DNA of 64,000 bases. Source: UBA2357 sp002344625 (GTDB taxonomy: Bacteria; Pseudomonadota; Gammaproteobacteria; Burkholderiales; Rhodocyclaceae). The stretch's first letter is position 1. The number at the start of each line of letters is the position of its first letter. The notes beneath the pieces are model-generated. The model searched no databases. It saw nothing but the letters and a program-made list of their open reading frames with translations, and was not told the origin of the DNA. Positions 28,373 through 36,755 of the stretch are shown here, in pieces. A program made the translations under genes and the position numbers. The DNA lies in assembly GCA_937995335.1 (NCBI GenBank), contig CALKIH010000011.1, positions 1 to 64,000 on the forward strand. The letters are read 5' to 3'.

Positions 28373-29500
28373 ATGAATCGTAAGCTAAGCGTAACCTTGG
28401 TTGCATTGTCGATCGGCGTAGGGGGGTGTTCGACCTCCATGCTCGACTCGAAGAAGATTGACTACAAGAGTGCCAAGCAGGTCTCCACGCTTGAAATTCC
28501 TCCCGACCTCACCGCTCCGAGCCGCGACGATCGCTATACCGTCCCCGATAGCGCGCCGCGTGGTGTGGCTACTTATTCGAATTATTCGACCGACCGTGCG
28601 TCGCAACCCCAGACCTCCGGGCCTGAAGTGCTGCCCGTGTCGAAGGACAACATCCGCATCGAGCGTGCGGGCGCCCAGCGCTGGTTGGTCGTCCCGGGCA
28701 CGCCCGAGGCACTTTGGCCCCAGATCAAGGACTTCTGGATCGAGTCTGGCTTCATTTTGAACATCGACCGCCCCGAGATCGGTGTGATGGAAACCGACTG
28801 GGCCGAAGACCGGGCGAAGATTCCGCAAGACTGGTTGCGTTCGACGATCGGACGGGTGTTCGACGGGTTGTGGTCGACGTCGCTGCGCGACAAGTTCCGG
28901 ACCCGTATCGAGGAAGGCAAGGAGCCCGGTACGGTCGAGGTGTTCATCAGCCATCGTGGTGTCGAGGAAGTGTTCACGTCGCAGGCCCAGGAGCGCACCA
29001 GTTGGCAGCCCCGACCTTCCGACCCCGAACTCGAGGCCGAGATGATGAGCCGTTTGATGATTCGCCTGGGAGTCGAGGAAGCGCGTGCGGCCGAGATCGT
29101 TCAGGCCGAGCCGGTGAGCGAGCGTGCCCGGCTGACGGCGGTCGGCAATGGTGTCAAGCTCGAGGTGGACGAGTCCTTCGATCGTGCCTGGAGAAGAGTC
29201 GGACTGGCGCTCGATAGGCTCGGTTTCTCCGTGGAGGACCGTGACCGTACCCAGGGTCTCTACTTCGTGCGCTATATCGACCCCGACGCCGGCAGTGGCC
29301 AGGAAGCACCCGGGATGCTGTCGAAGCTCGCTTTCTGGCGCAGCTCCAACGATGTTGCGGAGCGGGGCGGCGAGTATCGGATTCGGGTGGCCGGCGAGGG
29401 GGATATCTCGCGGGTGACGGTGTTGACGCGTGAAGGGGGCGAGGATGCTTCCGAGACCGCAACCCGGATCCTGACCGTACTGCATGAACAACTGCGCTGA
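28373..29500 (+). CDS. bamC: Outer membrane assembly lipoprotein BamC
   Basis: Lipoprotein of 375 residues of the Bam complex, which folds beta-barrel proteins into the outer membrane. The signal ends in IGVGGC, a lipobox at residues 15-20. A long flexible N-terminal segment resembles the BamD-binding region of BamC (DYKSAK, then LEIPPDLTAP). Two helix-grip domains follow, with RWLVVPGTPEALWPQIKDFW and LEVDESFDRAWRRVGLALDRLGF as their leading strands. The frame is open before 28373 inside dapA; the chosen start gives the expected signal peptide. Confidence 0.92.
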   Translation: MNRKLSVTLVALSIGVGGCSTSMLDSKKIDYKSAKQVSTLEIPPDLTAPSRDDRYTVPDSAPRGVATYSNYSTDRASQPQTSGPEVLPVSKDNIRIERAGAQRWLVVPGTPEALWPQIKDFWIESGFILNIDRPEIGVMETDWAEDRAKIPQDWLRSTIGRVFDGLWSTSLRDKFRTRIEEGKEPGTVEVFISHRGVEEVFTSQAQERTSWQPRPSDPELEAEMMSRLMIRLGVEEARAAEIVQAEPVSERARLTAVGNGVKLEVDESFDRAWRRVGLALDRLGFSVEDRDRTQGLYFVRYIDPDAGSGQEAPGMLSKLAFWRSSNDVAERGGEYRIRVAGEGDISRVTVLTREGGEDASETATRILTVLHEQLR

Positions 29501-29520
29501 GCAAAACAGGCGCAATAAAA

Positions 29521-29547
29521 CAAAAAGCCGGCTTAGCCGGCTTTTTG
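29521..29547. terminator. Bidirectional rho-independent terminator between bamC and the convergent lipoprotein gene
   Basis: A 12-bp perfect stem (29521-29532 with 29536-29547) encloses a TTA loop. The core is GCCGGC flanked by A5 on the left and T5 on the right, so it can end transcripts from both bamC and the minus-strand lipoprotein gene that finishes at 29567. Confidence 0.9.
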
Positions 29548-29566
29548 TTCATGGAAGCACGCCGAT

Positions 29567-29947
29567 TTACTGCTTGGCAGAGTCGACCGCTTCTTTGACG
29601 GCGGCTGCGGCCTTGTCAGCGGCTTCCTGGGCGGCGTCGGCTGCCTCGGCTGCGCGCTCGGACGTGGCTTCGGCTGCCTTGCTCGCGGCTTCGGCGCTGT
29701 CTTCATAGGCTTTGGCCGCGGCGTCCTTTGCTTCGCTTGCCTTTTCGGAGGCGGCTTCGCCGGCTTCTTTGGCGCTCTCGCTGACGGCTTCGCCCGCTTT
29801 GCGCGTGGCTTCAGCCGCGTGTTCGGCGGCTTCCTTGGTGCTCTTCAGTGCGGCATCGGCCGCTTCCTTGGCGGCCGACTCTTCCTTGTTGCCGCATGCG
29901 CTCAGCGAGATTGCGAGCATGGCGGCGATGAGAACGGATTTTTTCAT
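29567..29947 (-). CDS. Alanine-rich helical lipoprotein
   Basis: Small lipoprotein of 126 residues. The signal ends in ISLSACG (lipobox cysteine at 18), and the remaining 108 residues are almost only A, E, K, S and D in a continuous amphipathic helix with repeated units such as AAEAT, KEAGEAASEKASEAKDAAA and AADAAQEAADKAAAA. The composition resembles LEA-like or Lpp-like coiled-coil proteins, so it probably forms a rod or coiled coil tethered to the outer membrane. AAGGA precedes the start. Function unknown; a stress or cell-wall linking role is only a guess. Confidence 0.8.
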   Translation of the reverse strand: MKKSVLIAAMLAISLSACGNKEESAAKEAADAALKSTKEAAEHAAEATRKAGEAVSESAKEAGEAASEKASEAKDAAAKAYEDSAEAASKAAEATSERAAEAADAAQEAADKAAAAVKEAVDSAKQ

Positions 29948-30089
29948 AATTGGATTCCTTTCAAGTCGGGGGGTCGATCTCGCGGTGGCGGCCGGATGTC
30001 CGCTGGCACCGCGAGAGCGCGCCGATTCTAACATTCGCTTGTCCTGTACCGAGGCCGTGGTGTTCGCGGTTCCGGTGGTGTCTGCCGCC

Positions 30090-30347
30090 CTAGAGCCCAA
30101 GTCTGGCGCCATTCGGGCCATTGACGGTATTCATCCACATTGTTTCAAATTGTGCGAGCAGGCGGTCGGCCGTCCGGTTGTCGCCGTCGTGCGTCTTTTC
30201 GCGTGGGCTATCGTGATGAAACTGGACAGCGTAGGCTGTGTCGTCGGCGACGACGAAAGCCTGATCGGCGGACGTGCACCGCTCAAGCGCGATCCGGCGG
30301 TAGTCGCCATACTCTGCGAAGGTGTGTTGCGGAGCGGTGGCGTTCAA
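30090..30347 (-). CDS. Small conserved-looking protein, TTG start coupled to roxA
   Basis: A short gene of 85 residues that most callers would miss or extend wrongly. The only sensible start is TTG 30347, which overlaps the roxA stop as TTGA; the longer frame upstream shadows roxA. Visible features are a YGDYRRIALERCTSAD segment and a C-terminal FETMWMNTVNGPNG. This ending resembles the C terminus of a phospholipase-D-like domain (DUF7931) that I recall beside roxA in other betaproteobacteria, where proteins are longer; if so this is a trimmed version. No signal peptide or membrane helix. Confidence 0.5.
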   Translation of the reverse strand: MNATAPQHTFAEYGDYRRIALERCTSADQAFVVADDTAYAVQFHHDSPREKTHDGDNRTADRLLAQFETMWMNTVNGPNGARLGL

Positions 30348-31471
30348 GGCGTGTGGACAGGATGGACGAAGCCGTCGCAATAGGCCTCGTAGAGCGTGTC
30401 GACGAGCGCGCCATCGCCGAGCTCGGCTGCGGCGGGCAGGCGGCGCTTGTCGGCGAGTGTGGCCATCGTCGCGTGATGCTGGGGGGCGATCTCGAGCAGT
30501 TCGCCATTCAGGTAGAACCGTGCATCGGCAAACAGGAGCAAGGACCTGGCGTCGAGAGCGAGCCCTTGTTCGCGCACCGCGCCCAGGAACCACTCACGGC
30601 TCCGGGGCTCGTCCGGCGGTTCGAAATACACCTGTGGCTTGGGTTCGGTCAGGTAATGTCCGAGGAAGGCCGCAACGTCGGCACGATCCCAGCGGATGGC
30701 GCTCAGCATCGTCATCACTTGATCGATCATGGGGGGGGCGATCTGCGCCGAGTTCGCCTGCAGTTCGAGGTCGGGGTCGGCATACAGGCCTTCGAGCTTC
30801 AGCCTGTCCTGCATCCAGCCGAGAAATTCGACGCCGAGTTCCTGCGCATCCGGCGACCTGAAACCGATCGAATAAGTCGTGCACTCGCCGATGGCAACAC
30901 CATCGTGGGCCCAATGGGGGGGCAGATAGAGCATGTCACCGGGTTCGAGCACCCAGTCGAATTCCGGTGTGAAGTGCTTGAGGATCTTGAGCGGTACATC
31001 GTCGAGCAGGCGGCGGTCATCCTGCGCGCCGATTCGCCAGCGGCGTTTCCCCGCGCCCTGGAGCAGAAAGACGTCGTAATTGTCGAAATGCGGTCCGACA
31101 CCACCGCCGTCGACGGCATAGCTGACCATCAGATCGTCGAGGCGGGCTTGCGGAATGAAATCGAAGCGGTGCAACAGGGTGTCGGCCTCGGGTATCCACA
31201 GATTGAGACCCTGAACGAGCACGGTCCAGGGGTGTTTCGCGCCGCGCAGCTTGCCGGGTTTCTGTGGTCCGCGCTGGAGTTCCCATTCGTCGCCGCGACG
31301 ACGTACCAGGCGCGATTCGACGTCGGGGTCGCAGGCCATCGCGAGGAGGTCGGCATGATCCAGCAAGCCGCTGAAGCCGGGCATGGCCTGGCGCACCAGG
31401 AGGGGTTTTTTCTGCCAGTATTCGTTCAGGAACTGGCGCGGCGAGAGGCCGCCAAGCAGGTTCGTATCCAT
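30344..31471 (-). CDS. roxA: Ribosomal protein uL16 3-hydroxylase RoxA (JmjC cupin)
   Basis: 2-oxoglutarate and Fe(II)-dependent oxygenase of 375 residues that hydroxylates an arginine of ribosomal protein uL16, related to E. coli YcfD. The iron triad is H128 and D130 in GPHFDNYDVF and H189 in LPPHWAHDG. The N-terminal start MDTNLLGGLSPRQFLNEYW and the C-terminal winged-helix region match the family and its usual length. It is divergent from rlmD (107 bp gap), another ribosome-modification gene, and its stop overlaps the small TTG-start gene. Confidence 0.92.
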   Translation of the reverse strand: MDTNLLGGLSPRQFLNEYWQKKPLLVRQAMPGFSGLLDHADLLAMACDPDVESRLVRRRGDEWELQRGPQKPGKLRGAKHPWTVLVQGLNLWIPEADTLLHRFDFIPQARLDDLMVSYAVDGGGVGPHFDNYDVFLLQGAGKRRWRIGAQDDRRLLDDVPLKILKHFTPEFDWVLEPGDMLYLPPHWAHDGVAIGECTTYSIGFRSPDAQELGVEFLGWMQDRLKLEGLYADPDLELQANSAQIAPPMIDQVMTMLSAIRWDRADVAAFLGHYLTEPKPQVYFEPPDEPRSREWFLGAVREQGLALDARSLLLFADARFYLNGELLEIAPQHHATMATLADKRRLPAAAELGDGALVDTLYEAYCDGFVHPVHTP

Positions 31472-31578
31472 TGGCGCATTATCCCAAATCTGTCCGGCTT
31501 GGGCGCGCACCCGTCGCATCAGGGATGAAAAAGCGGGTCGGGCGGGTTAATATCGGGCCCCTTTGCGCTGGAACGGCC

Positions 31579-32886
31579 ATGTCAGTTGCCACAATCGAGT
31601 CACTCGACCACGAAGGTCGCGGCGTCGCCCATGTCGACGGCAAGGCGGTCTTCATCGAAGGTGCCCTGCCGGGCGAGAGGGTCGAGTACACGGTGCAACG
31701 GCAACGTCCGCGTTACGAACTCGGTCAGGTCGACAAGCTCTTGCGTACTAGTGCCTTGCGCGTGGCGCCGCGGTGTCCGCACTTCGGCACCTGTGGCGGC
31801 TGTTCCATGCAGCATCTGGATGCGCTCGCGCAGACCGCCATCAAGCAGCGCGTGCTCGAGGATGCCTTGCGGCATGTCGGCAAGGTCAGACCCGCGATCA
31901 TCTACCCCGCGATCAGTGGCCCGTCCTGGGGCTATCGCCAGCGTGCCCGGTTGACGGTACGCAAGGTCGCGAGCAAGGGCGGGGTGCTGGTCGGCTTTCA
32001 CGAGCGCCGCAGCAGCTACGTCGCCGATATGTCGAGCTGCGCGGTCCTGCCGCCCCGGCTGTCGGCGATGTTGCCGGCGATGCGTGAGCTGGTGGCCGGC
32101 TTGTCGATTTCGGAGCGGCTGCCACAGATCGAGATCGCAGTCGGCGATGCGACGACCGTGCTGGTGTTCCGCAATCTTCAGCCGCCCAGCGGCGCCGATG
32201 AAGTTCGCCTTGCGCGCTTTGCCGACCACTGGCAAGTGCAGGTCTGGATGCAGCCGGCGGGGCCGGATTCGATCTACCGCCTCCATCCGGCGGATGCGTC
32301 GGGTCTCAGCTATTCTTTGCCGGAGTTCGGTGTCACGCTGGATTTCCGTGCCACCGATTTCACCCAGGTCAACGTTGCGGTGAACCGCATCCTGATGCGT
32401 CGTTCGATGCAGTTGCTCGACCCCCGGCCAGGTGAGCGCATCGCCGATCTCTTTTGCGGTCTGGGTAACTTCAGCCTTCCGATCGCGCGCTGCGGCGCCC
32501 ATGTCGTCGGTATCGAAGGCAGCGCGTCGCTGGTCGTCCGTGCCGCTGAGAATTCGCGCCGTAACGGTCTTGCCCATCTCACCGAGTTTCACGCCGTGAA
32601 CCTGTTCGATGCCACCGAGGACAGCATGGCGGCGCTGGGCAGGCTCGACAAGTTGCTGATCGATCCCCCCAGAGAGGGGGCGATCGCAGTGGTGAAGGCA
32701 CTCGGCGGCCGGCAGTCTCCGCGCCGGATCGTCTATGTGTCGTGTAACCCGGCCACCCTCGCACGCGACGCAGCGGTGCTGGTGCACGAAAAAGGCTATC
32801 GTCTCGCCGGTGCGGGGATCGCCAACATGTTTCCCCAAACCTCGCATGTCGAGTCGATCGCATTGTTCGAGCGCGTGACGGATTAG
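31579..32886 (+). CDS. rlmD: 23S rRNA (uracil-1939-C5)-methyltransferase RlmD
   Basis: SAM-dependent enzyme of 435 residues that methylates U1939 of 23S rRNA. An N-terminal TRAM domain (about 1-55) precedes the 4Fe-4S cluster ligands C66, C72, C75 and C154. The methyltransferase domain contains LFCGLGNFSLPIA, LIDPPREGA and the catalytic C389 in VYVSCNPATLARD. The start at 31579 gives the normal TRAM N terminus. Its 3' end contains the promoter of the following tRNA-Ser gene. Confidence 0.95.
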   Translation: MSVATIESLDHEGRGVAHVDGKAVFIEGALPGERVEYTVQRQRPRYELGQVDKLLRTSALRVAPRCPHFGTCGGCSMQHLDALAQTAIKQRVLEDALRHVGKVRPAIIYPAISGPSWGYRQRARLTVRKVASKGGVLVGFHERRSSYVADMSSCAVLPPRLSAMLPAMRELVAGLSISERLPQIEIAVGDATTVLVFRNLQPPSGADEVRLARFADHWQVQVWMQPAGPDSIYRLHPADASGLSYSLPEFGVTLDFRATDFTQVNVAVNRILMRRSMQLLDPRPGERIADLFCGLGNFSLPIARCGAHVVGIEGSASLVVRAAENSRRNGLAHLTEFHAVNLFDATEDSMAALGRLDKLLIDPPREGAIAVVKALGGRQSPRRIVYVSCNPATLARDAAVLVHEKGYRLAGAGIANMFPQTSHVESIALFERVTD

Positions 32887-32903
32887 AGCGCAGTCGGTAT
32901 ACT
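32875..32903 (+). promoter_or_regulatory. Promoter of tRNA-Ser
   Basis: A -10 box TATACT at 32898-32903 lies twelve bases before the tRNA and 17 bp after a -35-like GTGACG at 32875-32880, which is inside the last codons of rlmD. The spacing and the G/C-rich discriminator (GCGCGGCTCCC) are as expected for a strongly regulated stable-RNA promoter. Confidence 0.6.
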
Positions 32904-32914
32904 GCGCGGCTCCC

Positions 32915-33001
32915 GGAGGTGTGGCAGAGCGGTTGAATGCACCGGTCTTGAAAACCGGCAACGTCGCAAGGCGTTCGTGAGTTCGAATCTCACCGCCTCC
33001 G
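32915..33001 (+). tRNA. tRNA-Ser (TGA)
   Basis: Class II tRNA of 87 bases. The acceptor stem GGAGGTG pairs with CGCCTCC, anticodon TGA is at 32949-32951 in a CCGGT/ACCGG stem, and a long variable arm (AACGTCGCAAGGCGTT) is present, as in serine tRNAs. The T-arm GTGAG-TTCGAAT-CTCAC is perfect. The discriminator is G at 33001; CCA is not encoded. Confidence 0.95.
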
Positions 33002-33203
33002 CAAATCATGTGAATAACTCAATGATTCTATTGATTTATTATCCGTCTGTACTGATGGCGTAAATTTCTAGCAGCGCTTATACGCTTCGCATTGATGACA
33101 GGCACGGTGGCGTTTCTTACGCTGCGAAACGCACCCGGTCTTGCGGTCGTCGGGTGTGACGTGCTCGCCCGACACCGCAGCGCGCGGCTTGGTCGACGGA
33201 TCA

Positions 33204-33524
33204 TCAGGAGATCGTCACAGCGGTGCCGCTGACCGCGACCATGAGCATGCCGTTTTTTTCGCCGAGCACCTCATAGTCGATGTCGATGCCCACCACTGCG
33301 TTGGCGCCGAGTCGGCGTGCGGATTCGCCGAGTTCCGAGAAAGCCGTTTCGCGGGCGGAACGCAGTGTGTTCTCGTAGGCGCCGGCACGGCCGCCGACGA
33401 TGTCGCGAACCGCTGCGAACATGTCCTTGAACACGTTTGCGCCAATGATCGCTTCACCGGTGACGACACCGTGATAGTTTCGAATGGTCTTGCCTTCCAC
33501 GGACGGGGTCGTCGTCATCAGCAT
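33204..33524 (-). CDS. YbjQ-family (heavy-metal-binding domain, UPF0145) protein
   Basis: Small cytoplasmic protein of 106 residues of the YbjQ/UPF0145 family, which forms pentameric beta-rich rings. Recognisable parts are GKTIRNYHGVVTGEAIIGANVFKD at the N terminus and the core GANAVVGIDIDYEVL. The family name refers to a proposed metal-binding domain, but the biochemical role is unknown. Starts at 33524 and 33518 are both possible; the first gives the usual family length. No convincing ribosome site is visible. Divergent from the DUF3750 gene. Confidence 0.85.
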   Translation of the reverse strand: MLMTTTPSVEGKTIRNYHGVVTGEAIIGANVFKDMFAAVRDIVGGRAGAYENTLRSARETAFSELGESARRLGANAVVGIDIDYEVLGEKNGMLMVAVSGTAVTIS

Positions 33525-33728
33525 GATTTTCGCGCTCGAAAAGATTCGGGGAAGAGATGGTCGCCACGCTTGGCCGCCAAGCGGGTAACGGCTATAGACA
33601 CGCGGGGCGAAGTGGAGTTCATCGATGCGGGTGAGGCTGCTCCGGTCGGGGGAACCATGCGATGTCGCGGCGGGTCTTGGGGCTGGGGAGGTGCTTAGCG
33701 TGTCCAACCTCATGGCCCTCGTCCGGAT

Positions 33729-34523
33729 ATGAACTCAGGAAAAATCGTCGTACTCGCCCTTGCTGGGTTGCTCTGCCTCTCGTTCGGCATTGGCCTGGCC
33801 AATAGCCCGCCGCCTGTGGGCGCCGGCGATCGCCAGGGGTGGCGCAACGCGGCGCGTCACTCTGCCGGTATCGCGCCCGATCCGGTGCGCAATGCCGGGA
33901 CTGCAATCGTGCAGGTGTTTGCGGCACCGACTTATGGCTGGCGCCGCTACTTCGCCGTACATCCGTGGATCATCTTCAAGCGTCGTGGTGAAACCGCTTA
34001 TACCCGCTATGAAGTGATCGGCTGGGGAGGGCGTAATGTGATCAGGCGCAATCATGCGGTTCCCGACGGGCTATGGTTCGGTGCGATGCCCACGGTGCTC
34101 GTGGACCACCGCGGGGACAGGGTCGAGGCCATGATTGACGAGATCGAGGCGGCGATCGCGACCTATCCGCATGCGGATAGGTATCGTAGCTACCCGGGCC
34201 CCAACAGCAATACCTTCATTGCGCACATCGGGCGCGAAGTGCCAGCCATGGGCCTCGACATGCCGGCCAATGCGATCGGCAAGGACTACCGGCCGCTGCG
34301 CGAGGCGCTCGGGCTCTCTCCGTCCGGGGCGGGTATTCAGCTTACGCTGCTCGGTCTGCTGGGGGCGATCGTGGGGCTCGAAGAAGGGGTCGAGCTCAAC
34401 GTGCTGGGCCTGAATTTCGGTGTGGACCTCAACCGCCCTGGACTGCGATTGCCGTCGATCGGGCGGCTCGGCATGAGCGATGCGTCGGTGTCGGACACGA
34501 CCGGCGGTCTCGCGATGCACTGA
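33729..34523 (+). CDS. DUF3750 family protein
   Basis: Exported or membrane-anchored protein of 264 residues with an N-terminal hydrophobic segment (residues 5-24). The DUF3750 pattern is visible: VQVFAAPTYGWRRYFAVHPWIIFKR, then YEVIGWGG, LVDHRGDRVEAMIDEIEAAI, YPGPNSNTFIAHIGREVP and a glycine-rich LLGAIVGLEEGVELNVLGLNFGVD near the C terminus. The conserved H-W, N-T and D residues suggest an enzyme, possibly a periplasmic hydrolase, but no activity is known to me. It converges with the 52-residue gene, 22 bp apart. Confidence 0.82.
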   Translation: MNSGKIVVLALAGLLCLSFGIGLANSPPPVGAGDRQGWRNAARHSAGIAPDPVRNAGTAIVQVFAAPTYGWRRYFAVHPWIIFKRRGETAYTRYEVIGWGGRNVIRRNHAVPDGLWFGAMPTVLVDHRGDRVEAMIDEIEAAIATYPHADRYRSYPGPNSNTFIAHIGREVPAMGLDMPANAIGKDYRPLREALGLSPSGAGIQLTLLGLLGAIVGLEEGVELNVLGLNFGVDLNRPGLRLPSIGRLGMSDASVSDTTGGLAMH

Positions 34524-34545
34524 GCGCGGCTGTGCGCGATACGCG

Positions 34546-34704
34546 TCACCCGACGCCACGCTTGATCGCGTCATCATGCCTGAGCCCGACAACCGATCCG
34601 GCGGCTGCCACGAGCGCGATGCCGGCGCCGGTATGGCCCGTCGCGATCATGAGGCCGGAAAACAAGCCCAGTCCTATGGTTATCCATGTCGTGCCGAGTG
34701 CCAT
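34546..34704 (-). CDS. Unannotated 52-residue membrane protein
   Basis: A small gene that falls below common length cut-offs. ATG 34704 is preceded by GGAG (34713-34716) with eight bases between, and the frame closes with TGA at 34546. The product has two hydrophobic stretches, about residues 5-22 (TTWITIGLGLFSGLMIAT) and 27-41 (AGIALVAAAGSVVGL), separated by GHTG, then a charged tail RHDDAIKRGVG, so it is probably a hairpin membrane protein. The promoter region carries a LexA-like palindrome at 34739-34754. I do not recognise the family. Small SOS-controlled membrane peptides such as TisB are a functional analogy only. Confidence 0.55.
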   Translation of the reverse strand: MALGTTWITIGLGLFSGLMIATGHTGAGIALVAAAGSVVGLRHDDAIKRGVG

Positions 34705-34738
34705 GTCGCTTACTCCAGTGTGCGGGAATCTGGTGTAA

Positions 34739-34754
34739 CTGTATATTTATACAC
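34739..34754. promoter_or_regulatory. LexA-like SOS box
   Basis: CTGTATATTTATACAC differs from the CTGT-N8-ACAG consensus only in the last base and closely follows the E. coli LexA ideal sequence (CTGTATATATATACAG). The inner TGTATA-TT-TATACA is a perfect dyad. It lies 35-50 bases upstream of the 52-residue membrane protein gene. A minus-strand TTGAAC at 34767-34772 could be its -35 element, with the -10 (TATACA) inside the box, so a bound repressor would block that promoter. The diguanylate cyclase gene starts 180 bases away on the other side. Confidence 0.45.
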
Positions 34755-34933
34755 ATTACTGTTCAAGCTATCGCGACCGGATGGATACGAGTGTCGGCGC
34801 TATTGAACTGCCACGACCACGACGACCGTCGGGCGCACAGAGTGTCTGCTGCATTGCACCCGCGCGGGTTCGCTGCGATCATGTCGCACCAAATCGCTCA
34901 TCGCTCGTCAACGATTCCTGCCGGAACGACACC

Positions 34934-36226
34934 ATGGTTTCACCGATCAGTGAAACGCCGCTGCCCGCGCTTGAGGCACTCTTCGAGCATCTCGCCGACG
35001 CCGTCTATCTCATCGAGCCGGAAACCTCGCGAATCGTCTGGGGTAACCGGATGGCATGGGAGGCGCTGGGTCTGGATCGCGAGGAGGTGCTGGATCATTC
35101 GGTGCTCAGCTTGCAAAAGGATGTGACCGGGTTCCCGCAGTGGGCCGATATCGCCGCGGCGATCCGGGGCACCGACTGCTTTACGTTCAATGGGCGGCAT
35201 CGATGCCGCAACGGGCATGAACTGGCGGTCGAGGTCAATACCACGCGCTTTCTCGCCGATGGCAGGGAGTACTTTCTATCGATCGCGCGTGATGTCACCC
35301 GGCGGGCGGCGCTCGATGCGTCGCTGCGGGACCGCGAGAGCCAGTTGCAGTTCGCGTTGAACGAGGCCACGGACGGCTTGTGGGATTGGGATCTGTCGGA
35401 CGATTCACTGTTTTTCAGTCCGCAACTGAAGCGCATGCTCGGCTACGGCCCGCACGAGATGGCTCCGAAGCTGGAAACCTGGTCGGACAACGTGCACCCC
35501 GAAGACGCGCCGCTGGTGGCGCTGGTGTTGCGGGAGCACCTCGATGGCAAGCGGGTACGCTACGAGGCCGAGTACCGTCTGCGCAACCGCAACGGGCATT
35601 ACCTGTGGGTGTACGACCGGGGGCGGGTGTGCGAGCGCGACGCGGCGGGTCGGCCTACGCGGGTGGTCGGCATGGTGCAGGATGTGAGCGAGCGCAAGGC
35701 GTTGGAGTTGCGCCTGCAGGGGCTGGTGGCCAACGATGGCCTCACCGGCCTGGCGACGCGCCAGCGCGGCGAAGAGTTCATCGACATGCAGCTTGCGTTG
35801 TGCCAGCGCGTGAATATGCCGTTCGGGCTGTGTTTCTGCGATCTGGACCATTTCAAGTCGATCAATGACGTGTATGGGCACCTGGTCGGCGACAAGGTGC
35901 TGCGCCGGGCGGCGGAGATCATGCAGGCGACGATGCGCAAGTCCGACCTGGTGGCGCGGTGGGGGGGCGAAGAGTTCGTCATCGTCTGTCCGAACACCAA
36001 TTCCGACGGGATGCTGCGGATTGCGGCGAGCGTGCGGCGGTCACTGGCGGCGGCGGCGTGGGCCGACGAGTTCGGTATATCCCCCGTCACCGCCAGCATC
36101 GGCATCGCCGTGTTTCCCGATCATGGTTCCGACCGCCTGGGCTTGATCGGGCGGGCGGACTCGGCGCTTTACCGTGCCAAGGGCGCGGGTCGGGACTGTT
36201 GCATGCTTGCGGCGGCGAACTGCTGA
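34934..36226 (+). CDS. PAS-PAS-GGDEF diguanylate cyclase
   Basis: Soluble signalling enzyme of 430 residues predicted to make c-di-GMP. Two PAS domains (about 10-130 and 135-255, the second ending in the typical RVVGMVQDVSERKALE PAC motif) precede a GGDEF domain. The active site is GGEEF at 344-348 and the product-inhibition I-site RxxD is present at R335-D338, so it should be an active, feedback-controlled cyclase. The start at 34934 avoids an arginine/cysteine-rich extension. The signal sensed by the PAS domains is unknown. Confidence 0.88.
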   Translation: MVSPISETPLPALEALFEHLADAVYLIEPETSRIVWGNRMAWEALGLDREEVLDHSVLSLQKDVTGFPQWADIAAAIRGTDCFTFNGRHRCRNGHELAVEVNTTRFLADGREYFLSIARDVTRRAALDASLRDRESQLQFALNEATDGLWDWDLSDDSLFFSPQLKRMLGYGPHEMAPKLETWSDNVHPEDAPLVALVLREHLDGKRVRYEAEYRLRNRNGHYLWVYDRGRVCERDAAGRPTRVVGMVQDVSERKALELRLQGLVANDGLTGLATRQRGEEFIDMQLALCQRVNMPFGLCFCDLDHFKSINDVYGHLVGDKVLRRAAEIMQATMRKSDLVARWGGEEFVIVCPNTNSDGMLRIAASVRRSLAAAAWADEFGISPVTASIGIAVFPDHGSDRLGLIGRADSALYRAKGAGRDCCMLAAANC

Positions 36227-36265
36227 GATGTGTAGAACTCACGATCGATTTGGAGGGTTGGCGGG

Positions 36266-36715
36266 ATGCTGGCGCTGATGCAGCGTGTTTCGGCGGCGAG
36301 CGTGGTCGTCGAGCACCGGGCCGTGGGGCAGATCGGTATCGGCGTGTTGGTGCTGGTCTGTGCCGAGCACGGTGATACGGTGGTGGAATCGAGCCGCCTG
36401 CTCGGCAAGATCCTCAAGTGCAGGATCTTCCCCGACGAGCGGGGCAGGATGAACCGCTCGCTCCAGGATGTGGGAGGGGGCTTGCTCATCGTCAGCCAGT
36501 TCACCCTCGCGGCCGATACTTCTGGTGGCAATCGTCCCAGCTTCACCGGTGCGGCCGCGCCGGAGATAGGCCGGCAACTGTATGCGCATTTCGTCGACCA
36601 GGCGCGTCGCCTGCACCCGGAGGTGCAGACCGGCGAGTTCGGGGCGGACATGCAGGTGCATCTGATCAACGACGGGCCGGTGACCATACCGCTGCGGATC
36701 GCGCCGGCAGCGTGA
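36266..36715 (+). CDS. dtd: D-aminoacyl-tRNA deacylase
   Basis: Proofreading enzyme of 149 residues that removes D-amino acids, and glycine, mischarged on tRNA. The two catalytic signatures are present: SQFTLAADT (about residues 78-86) and the cross-subunit Gly-cisPro motif in NDGPVTIPL. The size is normal. It follows the cyclase gene after 39 bp in the same direction. Confidence 0.95.
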   Translation: MLALMQRVSAASVVVEHRAVGQIGIGVLVLVCAEHGDTVVESSRLLGKILKCRIFPDERGRMNRSLQDVGGGLLIVSQFTLAADTSGGNRPSFTGAAAPEIGRQLYAHFVDQARRLHPEVQTGEFGADMQVHLINDGPVTIPLRIAPAA

Positions 36716-36755
36716 CCGGCCGGTGGGTGGCGCCGTTGGAGGTGCCGCCGAAAAT

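Noticed and set aside
31600..33009. Long minus-strand frame opposite rlmD and tRNA-Ser
   Set aside because: Antisense of a strongly supported gene and of a tRNA; no protein-like domains.
33107..33134. Hairpin after tRNA-Ser (GTGGCGTTTC/GAAACGCAC)
   Set aside because: One bulge, no T-tract and about 105 bases from the tRNA; I could not support it as a terminator. The rest of 33002-33203 is A/T-rich and holds nothing I can name.
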